Positions 5,455-9,905 of a stretch of 9,905 nucleotides of DNA are shown one piece after another. How positions within the stretch are numbered: position 1 is the first letter of the stretch; each line of letters starts with the position of its first letter. The notes beneath the pieces were generated by a model. That model searched no databases. It was given only the letters and a program-made list of their open reading frames with translations, and had not been told where the DNA came from. The stretch comes from Serpens sp035497635. Its GTDB lineage: Bacteria; Pseudomonadota; Gammaproteobacteria; Pseudomonadales; Pseudomonadaceae. Location: NCBI GenBank assembly GCA_035497635.1, contig DATJDB010000333.1:1-9905 (forward strand), in the 5' to 3' direction. Position numbers and translations under genes: made by a program.

Positions 5455-6723
5455 ATGCACGTGATGAAGTTGAGCGCAATTGCCCTGGCCGTCACCGCCG
5501 GTGCTTCCCAGCTGGCCTTGGCCAGTGCCCAGTCCGAAGCCAAAGGATTGGTCGAAGACAGCACCTTCGACCTGTTCAACCGCAACCTGTACTTCAACCG
5601 CGACTTCCAGAACAACGCGCCCGGCACCCAGAGCAAGCTCGAGGAATGGGCGCATGGCTTCACCGCCACCTTCGAGTCCGGCTTCACACCGGGTATCGTC
5701 GGCTTCGGCTTCGACGCCTACGGCATGGTCGGCCTGAAACTGGACAGCAGCCCGAGCCGCGCCGGCACCGGCCTGCTGCCGGTCGGCTCCGACGGCTACG
5801 CCGAGGACGAATACGCCGAGGCCGGCGGCGTGGTCAAGGCGCGAATGTCCAGCAGCGTGCTCAAGTACGGGCAGCAGATCGTCGGCGTGCCGGTGTTCGC
5901 CACCGACGACAGCCGCCTGCTGCCGGAAACCGCCACGGGCTTCCTGCTGACCAGCAATGAAATCGAAGGGCTGGAAATCAACGCCGGTCATTTCACCGCC
6001 CTGAATGCCCAGGCACAGACCGGGCACGACAGCCTTGGCCTGACAAGCGCCGATTTCATTGGCGGCACCTACGCCGTCGACGACAACTTCTCCGCCTCGC
6101 TGTACTACTCGGATGTGAAGGATTTCTGGCAAAAGGTCTATGGCAACCTCAACTACACCGTGGCGCTGGCCAACGAGCAGGCGGTGAACCTGGACTTCAA
6201 CATCTACCGCACCGACTACGAAGAGGTTTACACCGGCACCGGCGACGACGAAGGCAACACCATCTGGAGCCTGGCAGCCTCCTACAGCCTGGGCGCCCAC
6301 AGCTTCATGCTCGCCTACCAGAAGTCCATCGGCGGCTTCGACGGCATCGGCTACGACTACGGCGTGGATGGCGGCGGCGCCGTGTACCTGGCCAACTCGG
6401 TGCAGCGCTCGGACTTTAACGCCGAGGATGAGAAATCCTGGCAGGCCCGCTACGACCTGGACCTGGCGGCGGTCGGCCTGAACGGCTTCAAGTTCATGAC
6501 CCGTTACATCTACGGCGACGATGCCGACGTTGGCACCACCGACAACGGCAAGGAATGGGAACGCGACATCGAGGTGCGCTACGTGGTGCCCGAAGGCCCG
6601 GCCAAGGACCTGAGCCTGCGCCTGCGCCAGGCCACCTACCGCAGCAGCGACGGCGTCTACGGCGGCTCGCCGAGCATCGACGAAGTACGGGTGATCATCG
6701 AGTACCCGCTGAGCATTCTCTGA
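5455..6723 (+). CDS. oprD: OprD-family outer-membrane porin
   Basis: An 18-strand substrate-specific channel of the OprD (Occ) family in the outer membrane. In P. aeruginosa OprD takes up basic amino acids and admits carbapenems. The 422-residue precursor begins with a signal peptide (residues 1-23 or 1-25; cleavage after ALA or ASA). The mature protein follows OprD along its length: SEAKGLVEDSTFDL, then the constriction-loop region VPVFATDDSRLLPETATGF (near 144-162), SADFIGGTYAVDDNFSASLY, DFNIYRTDYEE, WSLAASYSLGAHSFMLAYQK, KSWQARYDLDL, and the terminal strand ending EYPLSIL, identical to the OprD end as I recall it. It is about 20 residues shorter than OprD, mainly in a late extracellular loop. 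The gene stands at the oprD position of PAO1 (PA0958, recalled), hence the symbol; true substrate specificity is unproven. Codon use is highly biased, suggesting strong expression. An inverted REP pair follows. Confidence 0.9.
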   Translation: MHVMKLSAIALAVTAGASQLALASAQSEAKGLVEDSTFDLFNRNLYFNRDFQNNAPGTQSKLEEWAHGFTATFESGFTPGIVGFGFDAYGMVGLKLDSSPSRAGTGLLPVGSDGYAEDEYAEAGGVVKARMSSSVLKYGQQIVGVPVFATDDSRLLPETATGFLLTSNEIEGLEINAGHFTALNAQAQTGHDSLGLTSADFIGGTYAVDDNFSASLYYSDVKDFWQKVYGNLNYTVALANEQAVNLDFNIYRTDYEEVYTGTGDDEGNTIWSLAASYSLGAHSFMLAYQKSIGGFDGIGYDYGVDGGGAVYLANSVQRSDFNAEDEKSWQARYDLDLAAVGLNGFKFMTRYIYGDDADVGTTDNGKEWERDIEVRYVVPEGPAKDLSLRLRQATYRSSDGVYGGSPSIDEVRVIIEYPLSIL

Positions 6724-6745
6724 CAGCGCCCATGCCAGGAAACCT

Positions 6746-6768
6746 GTGGGGCCGGGTTTAACCCGGCC
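6746..6768 (+). repeat. REP element A (family 1)
   Basis: A GTGG head is followed by the hairpin GGCCGGG-TTTAA-CCCGGCC. The head plus imperfect palindrome is the classic form of REP sequences mobilised by RAYT (REP-associated tyrosine) transposases. It lies 22 bp after oprD and may also act as its transcription terminator or mRNA stabiliser. Confidence 0.8.
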
Positions 6769-6809
6769 AACGGTGCCAAAGCAGGCTCGGTGCGGGGGCC
6801 CACTCCGCT

Positions 6810-6832
6810 GGCCGGCGTAAAGCCGGCCCCAC
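6810..6832 (-). repeat. REP element B (family 1, inverted relative to A)
   Basis: Read on the minus strand: GTGG head, then GGCCGGC-TTTAC-GCCGGCC. With A it forms an inverted pair, a REPIN, with 41 bp between the two palindromes. It is nearly identical to element D, including the shared flank ACTCCGCT. Confidence 0.8.
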
Positions 6833-6847
6833 AAGTCTGGGATCAGA

Positions 6848-7258
6848 CTACCCCGGCAACGCATAGGTCCCGGTGACATGCGCCACCAGCACATCCTCCT
6901 GCCCCGCGCTGAACAGGGAGACTTCGCATACCGCCTGGCGGCGGCTCAGGCGCAGGATGCGCGCCTCGGCCAGCAGGTCCACCGGGGCGGGCTTTGCCAG
7001 AAAATTGATGTTCAGCTGGCTGGTCACCGCCATTTCCACCCGACCCAGCGCACCCAGCACCACCGCGTACATGGCGGCATCGGCGAGCGCCATCTGCACC
7101 GGCCCGGACAGCGTGCCGCCCGGCCGCACCAGTCGCGTGCTGAACGGCACCCGCGCCAGCGCCCGCCGGCCATCGACATGCTCGATGCGCAGATCGATAT
7201 CCTCGGCCATTGGCACACCCTCGCGAATCAGTGTCTGTACCTCGTGCGCGCTCAACAT
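6848..7258 (-). CDS. PaaI-like hot-dog fold acyl-CoA thioesterase family protein
   Basis: A predicted 136-residue single hot-dog domain, the usual length for PaaI/4HBT-type thioesterases, which hydrolyse acyl-CoA or related thioesters in the cytoplasm as dimers or tetramers. The central helix reads RPGGTLSGPVQMALADAAMYA (around 45-65). Asp60 sits where PaaI enzymes have their catalytic acid (LAD), but the usual HGG motif before it is replaced by LSG, so the active site is not canonical. The following strand TSQLNINFLAKPAPVDLLAEA is typical of the family. Start 7258 has AGGAG directly upstream and a better placed GGGAGGGG about 9 nt away. It is divergent from proS, with only about 100 bp between them. 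The substrate is unknown, and activity should be treated as uncertain. Confidence 0.85.
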   Translation of the reverse strand: MLSAHEVQTLIREGVPMAEDIDLRIEHVDGRRALARVPFSTRLVRPGGTLSGPVQMALADAAMYAVVLGALGRVEMAVTSQLNINFLAKPAPVDLLAEARILRLSRRQAVCEVSLFSAGQEDVLVAHVTGTYALPG

Positions 7259-7310
7259 TCTCCTGTCCCCTCCCGGCCCGCGCCGCCTGTACGCCTTGTT
7301 GGCGTGGCCG

Positions 7311-7316
7311 TACAAT
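7311..7316 (+). promoter_or_regulatory. Probable -10 box of the proS promoter
   Basis: TACAAT matches TATAAT at five of six positions, 43 bp before the proS start codon. The transcript would start near 7323. No good -35 is visible at 16-18 bp. Confidence 0.45.
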
Positions 7317-7359
7317 GCCGGCCTCTATTCCGCTCCCGCAACGGACAAAACGGCCAACC

Positions 7360-9075
7360 ATGCGTACCAGTCAGTATCTCCTCTCGACCCTGAAAGAAAC
7401 CCCGTCGGATGCCGTGGTGATCAGCCACCAACTGCTGCTGCGCGCCGGGATGATCCGCAAGCTTGCCTCCGGCCTGTACACCTGGCTGCCGATGGGCCTG
7501 CGTGCGCTGCGCAAGGCCGAAGCCATCGTGCGTGACGAGATGGTCAAGGCCGGTGCTCTGGAAGTGCTGATGCCGGCCATCCAGCCCGCCGAGCTGTGGC
7601 AGGAGTCCGGCCGCTGGGAGCAATACGGTCCCGAGCTGCTGCGCCTGAAGGACCGCCACCAGCGCGAGTTCTGCGTCGGCCCGACCCACGAGGAAGTCAT
7701 CACCGATCTGGCCCGCAACGAGCTGAACAGCTACAAGCAGCTGCCAATCAACTTCTTCCAGATCCAGACCAAGTTTCGTGATGAAATCCGCCCGCGCTTC
7801 GGCCTGATGCGCGGCCGCGAATTCACCATGAAGGACGCCTACTCCTTCCACCTGAGCCAGGAGTCGCTGCAGGAAACCTACGACCGCATGCACCAGGCGT
7901 ACTGCAATGTCTTCACCCGCCTGGGCCTGAACTTCCGCCCCGTGCAGGCCGACACCGGCTCTATCGGCGGCACCGGCTCCCACGAGTTCCACGTGCTGGC
8001 CGAGTCCGGTGAAGACGACATCGCCTTCAGCGACAGCTCCGACTACGCCGCCAACATCGAGAAGGCCGAAGCCATCCCGCGCGAGAAGGAACGTGGCGCC
8101 GCCAGCGAAGCCATGCGCCTGGTCGACACCCCGGACGCCAAGACCATCGCCGAGCTGGTCGAGCGCTACGACCTGGCCATCGAAAAGACCGTCAAGACCC
8201 TGGTGGTGCATGCCGCCGAGGAAGGCAAGCTGATCGCCCTGATCGTGCGCGGCGACCACGAGCTGAACGAGATCAAGGCCGCCAACCACGAACGGGTCGC
8301 CAGCCCGCTGGTGTTCGCCTCCGAAGCCGAGATCCGCGCCGCCATCGGTGCCGGTCCGGGCTCACTGGGCCCGGTCAACCTGCCGATCCCCTGCATCATC
8401 GACCGCTCCGTGGCGCTGATGAGCGACTTCGGCGCCGGCGCCAACGTCGACGACAAGCACTACTTCGGCATCAACTGGGAACGCGACCTGCCGCTGCCGG
8501 CCGTGGCCGATCTGCGCAACGTGGTGGAAGGCGACCCGAGCCCGGACGGCCAGGGCACCCTGGTCATCAAACGCGGCATCGAAGTGGGCCACATCTTCCA
8601 GCTCGGCACCAAGTACAGCGAGGCCATGAAGCTGAGCGTGCTGGGTGAACAGGGCAAGCCGATCACGCTGATCATGGGGTGCTACGGCATCGGCGTATCC
8701 CGCGTGGTGGCTGCGGCCATCGAGCAGAACTACGACGAGCGAGGCATCCTCTGGCCGGCCGCCCTGGCGCCGTTCCAGATCGCCCTAGTGCCGATGAAGT
8801 ACGAGAACGACACCGTCAAGCAAGCCACCGATGCGCTGTACGCACAGCTCACCGCCGCCGGCTACGAAGTGCTGCTGGATGACCGCGACAAGAAGACCAG
8901 CCCCGGCGTGAAATTTGCCGATATGGAACTGATCGGCATCCCGCACCGCATCGTGGTCAGCGACCGCGGCCTGGGCGAAGGCACCCTGGAATACAAGGGC
9001 CGCCGCGACAGCGAAAGCCAGAACGTCGCCGTGGACGGCATCTTGGAGTTCCTCAAGCAGCGCATCGGCGGCTGA
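7360..9075 (+). CDS. proS: Prolyl-tRNA synthetase, bacterial type with editing domain
   Basis: Attaches proline to tRNA-Pro in the cytoplasm. It has 571 residues, the normal length for the bacterial form. Class II motif 1 begins near residue 27. TxE loop: GPTHEEVITDL (108-117). Motif 2: FRDEIRPRFGLMRGREF (139-155), followed by TMKDAYSF. Motif 3: GCYGIGVSRVVAAAIEQ (440-456). The insertion (editing) domain that removes mischarged alanine lies between motifs 2 and 3 (about 220-400). It includes Lys279 in EKTVKTLVVHA, the same number as the editing Lys of E. coli ProRS. The anticodon-binding domain covers ~472-571. All key residues are present, so the enzyme should be active and proofreading. The ATG has only a weak ribosome-binding site (ACGGA, about 14 nt upstream), but the protein begins exactly as other pseudomonad ProRS (MRTSQYLLSTLKETPSDA). 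The gene is monocistronic, with a REP cluster downstream. Confidence 0.98.
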   Translation: MRTSQYLLSTLKETPSDAVVISHQLLLRAGMIRKLASGLYTWLPMGLRALRKAEAIVRDEMVKAGALEVLMPAIQPAELWQESGRWEQYGPELLRLKDRHQREFCVGPTHEEVITDLARNELNSYKQLPINFFQIQTKFRDEIRPRFGLMRGREFTMKDAYSFHLSQESLQETYDRMHQAYCNVFTRLGLNFRPVQADTGSIGGTGSHEFHVLAESGEDDIAFSDSSDYAANIEKAEAIPREKERGAASEAMRLVDTPDAKTIAELVERYDLAIEKTVKTLVVHAAEEGKLIALIVRGDHELNEIKAANHERVASPLVFASEAEIRAAIGAGPGSLGPVNLPIPCIIDRSVALMSDFGAGANVDDKHYFGINWERDLPLPAVADLRNVVEGDPSPDGQGTLVIKRGIEVGHIFQLGTKYSEAMKLSVLGEQGKPITLIMGCYGIGVSRVVAAAIEQNYDERGILWPAALAPFQIALVPMKYENDTVKQATDALYAQLTAAGYEVLLDDRDKKTSPGVKFADMELIGIPHRIVVSDRGLGEGTLEYKGRRDSESQNVAVDGILEFLKQRIGG

Positions 9076-9089
9076 CGCAGGAAGACCCT

Positions 9090-9116
9090 GTGGGGCCGGG
9101 CCGGCGTGCCCCGGCT
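9090..9116 (+). repeat. REP element C (family 1, degenerate)
   Basis: A GTGG head is followed by GGCCGGG, a 9-nt loop and CCCGGCT (the outer pair is a G-U wobble). It starts 15 bp after proS. Together with inverted element D it forms a REPIN-like pair. The enlarged loop lets alternative GC pairings form, so it may help end proS transcription. Confidence 0.7.
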
Positions 9117-9132
9117 GGGTGCAATCCTGTCT

Positions 9133-9162
9133 GATGGATCAGTGAAGCGTGATCGACCCTAC
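9133..9162 (-). repeat. REP-like element E1 (family 2), lying between C and D
   Basis: On the minus strand: GTAG head, then an imperfect 8-bp palindrome around a 10-nt loop. The plus-strand segment 9135-9165 matches 9290-9320 at 29 of 31 bases. Two substitutions weaken the stem relative to copy E2, so this looks like an older copy. Confidence 0.7.
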
Positions 9163-9179
9163 GATGACTCGACTCCGCT

Positions 9180-9202
9180 GGCCGGCATAAAGCCGGCCCT
9201 AC
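9180..9202 (-). repeat. REP element D (family 1, inverted relative to C)
   Basis: On the minus strand: GTAG head and GGCCGGC-TTTAT-GCCGGCC. It is almost the same as element B, including the flank ACTCCGCT. It is separated from C by 63 bp that contain E1. Confidence 0.8.
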
Positions 9203-9212
9203 AGGTTTAATC

Positions 9213-9232
9213 CCGGCCGATGGGGTGGCCGG
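9213..9232. repeat. Degenerate palindrome between D and E3
   Basis: CCGGCC and GGCCGG flank an 8-nt loop. The preceding TTTAATCCCGGCC resembles the right half of element A, so this may be a REP remnant; it could equally be a chance GC palindrome. Confidence 0.4.
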
Positions 9233-9233
9233 C

Positions 9234-9266
9234 GTAGGGTGGGCAACGCTGTTCTTGTTCACCACC
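9234..9266 (+). repeat. REP-like element E3 (family 2)
   Basis: A GTAG head is followed by GGTGG...CCACC with an inner AAC/GTT pairing and an apical loop. It is inverted relative to E2. CGTAGGGTGG here (9233-9242) and CCACCCTACG in E2 (9309-9318) are exact inverted repeats bounding an 86-bp unit. Confidence 0.65.
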
Positions 9267-9287
9267 GCGCCGGCACGAGGCGCGCTT

Positions 9288-9317
9288 GGTGGATCGGTGA
9301 AGCGTGATCCACCCTAC
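9288..9317 (-). repeat. REP-like element E2 (family 2)
   Basis: On the minus strand: GTAG head and a perfect 8-bp stem GGTGGATC/GATCCACC around a 10-nt loop. It is the best-preserved copy of the second family, and ends 8 bp from the acylphosphatase stop codon. Confidence 0.75.
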
Positions 9318-9324
9318 GATTGCC

Positions 9325-9597
9325 TTAGCGCCGGACTTCGAATTCCGAATATCCCTGCGGCGCCATCTCCTGCACTTGCACCCCGCTGACCTCCGCTTTC
9401 GGCGGCCCCTGCTCCAGCCAGCGCGCCAGGGCATGCACTGCCTGCTCCTCACCTTCCAGCCAGGCCTCGACCCGCCCATCCGGCAGGTTGCGCACCCAGC
9501 CGTGCACGCCCAGCGCCGTCGCCTGTTCGGCGGTGCCCTGGCGATACCACACGCCCTGCACCCGGCCGCTCACCCACGCCTGCAACGCAATGCTCAT
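9325..9597 (-). CDS. acyP: Acylphosphatase
   Basis: Hydrolyses the carboxyl-phosphate bond of acyl phosphates such as acetyl phosphate or carbamoyl phosphate; the physiological role is uncertain. The protein has 90 residues, the standard size, in a ferredoxin-like fold. Signature 1, SGRVQGVWYRQGTAEQA (10-26), contains the phosphate-binding loop and the catalytic Arg19; Tyr18 replaces the common Phe. Signature 2, GWVRNLPDGRVEAWLEGE (33-50), contains the catalytic Asn37. The start at 9597 overlaps the stop of the upstream thioredoxin-like gene (ATGA at 9594-9597), indicating an operon with coupled translation. The 3' end borders the REP cluster. Confidence 0.95.
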   Translation of the reverse strand: MSIALQAWVSGRVQGVWYRQGTAEQATALGVHGWVRNLPDGRVEAWLEGEEQAVHALARWLEQGPPKAEVSGVQVQEMAPQGYSEFEVRR

Positions 9598-9905
9598 GAA
9601 CCCTCCCGCAGCGCCCGCAGTCGCACCACCAGGCCGTCGGCAGTCTGTTCGCCGAGCAGCCTCGCGCGCACCTGACCACGCTCGTCGACCAGATAGGTCG
9701 CCGGCAGCACCCCGCTGGGCTCCAGACCGAAATGCTCGGCCGGATTGTTGGCCAGCACGGTGAAGCCGATGCCCATGCCGTCGGCAGCCCGCAACAACGC
9801 ATCACCCTGCAGACCATCAAAATTCACACCCAGCACCCGCACGTTGTCGATCCGCTCCGTCAAGGCGTTCAGCTCGGGGATTTCCTTGCGACACGGCGCA
9901 CACCA
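9594..9905 (-). CDS. TlpA/ResA-like thioredoxin-fold protein, C-terminal part (start lies beyond the right edge)
   Basis: A thiol-disulfide oxidoreductase-type protein; 104 residues are visible and the frame stays open to the window edge. The first residues are WCAPCRKEIPELNAL, the CxxC redox active site at the start of the thioredoxin helix. The cis-proline loop GVLPATYLVDERGQV appears about 70 residues later, and the VRVLGVNFDG and FGLEPSG segments fit the TlpA family. An internal ATG at 9863 would exclude the active site, so it is not the start. Family members are usually exported and act in the periplasm, some anchored in the membrane, but the N-terminus that would show this is missing. 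It is translationally coupled to acyP downstream. PA0953 of PAO1 is the positional counterpart (recalled). Confidence 0.92.
   Translation of the reverse strand, partial: WCAPCRKEIPELNALTERIDNVRVLGVNFDGLQGDALLRAADGMGIGFTVLANNPAEHFGLEPSGVLPATYLVDERGQVRARLLGEQTADGLVVRLRALREGS

Noticed and set aside
5275..6894. A 539-codon open frame on the minus strand opposite oprD
   Set aside because: Its product is low-complexity, rich in Val, Ala, Gly, Gln and His, with no recognisable domain, and it exactly shadows a gene with clear homology. Such frames are common opposite G/C-ending codons.
7252..8289. A 345-codon open frame on the minus strand opposite proS
   Set aside because: It is a codon-bias shadow of proS with repetitive Val/Gly/Gln/His composition and no domain.
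9090..9317. The repeat cluster as a CRISPR array
   Set aside because: The repeats are inverted as well as direct, differ in sequence, and are not regularly spaced by unique spacers; they fit REP elements instead.
9594..9863. The thioredoxin-like gene as a complete 89-residue protein starting at 9863
   Set aside because: The frame continues upstream through WCAPC to the window edge, so the internal ATG is not the start and the gene is partial here.

Overview
The window looks like a core chromosomal segment from a high-GC Pseudomonas. Three things support this. The proteins read as pseudomonad orthologues throughout (aspartyl-tRNA synthetase, Dps, OprD porin, a 571-aa prolyl-tRNA synthetase). 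Codon use is strongly G/C-ending. The gene order matches, from memory, the P. aeruginosa PAO1 block aspS (PA0963) - dps - cold-shock protein - slyX - HIT protein - oprD - thioesterase - proS - acylphosphatase - thioredoxin-like protein (PA0953). The species is not P. aeruginosa: an sstT gene and an RluA-type pseudouridine synthase gene sit between the cold-shock gene and slyX, and the intergenic REP repeats are of a type I loosely associate with the P. stutzeri/P. mendocina side of the genus. The species assignment is an inference.

Layout. 1-560 (-): 5' part of aspS, with a perfect TATAAT box upstream. 786-1253 (+): dps, divergent from aspS. 1472-2086 (+): a membrane protein with four predicted N-terminal helices and a C-terminal cold-shock domain, closed by a 20-bp perfect hairpin terminator. 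2384-3601 (+): sstT, followed 14 bp later by an RluA-family pseudouridine synthase (3616-4482). 4476-5116 (-): HIT-family protein gene and slyX, coupled by an ATGA overlap; the slyX stop codon overlaps the end of the rlu gene. 5117-5454: a 338-bp regulatory gap. 5455-6723 (+): OprD-family porin. 6746-6832: an inverted pair of REP elements. 6848-7258 (-): a hot-dog thioesterase. 7360-9075 (+): complete proS. 9090-9317: a dense cluster from two different REP families. 9325-9905 (-): acylphosphatase and the C-terminal part of a TlpA-like thioredoxin, also coupled by an ATGA overlap.

How the genes work together: mostly they do not form one pathway. Two aminoacyl-tRNA synthetases, a putative RNA-modifying enzyme and an RNA-binding cold-shock domain serve translation and RNA. 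Dps protects DNA and stores iron. SstT and OprD move amino acids across the inner and outer membranes respectively. The transcription units are short (one or two genes) and separated by hairpins or REP clusters.

I see no CRISPR array, toxin-antitoxin pair, phage module, insertion sequence or tRNA gene, and no convincing undescribed multi-gene system. The parts most worth a second look are the membrane-tethered cold-shock-domain protein, the interleaved REP families downstream of proS, and the leader regions of sstT and oprD.
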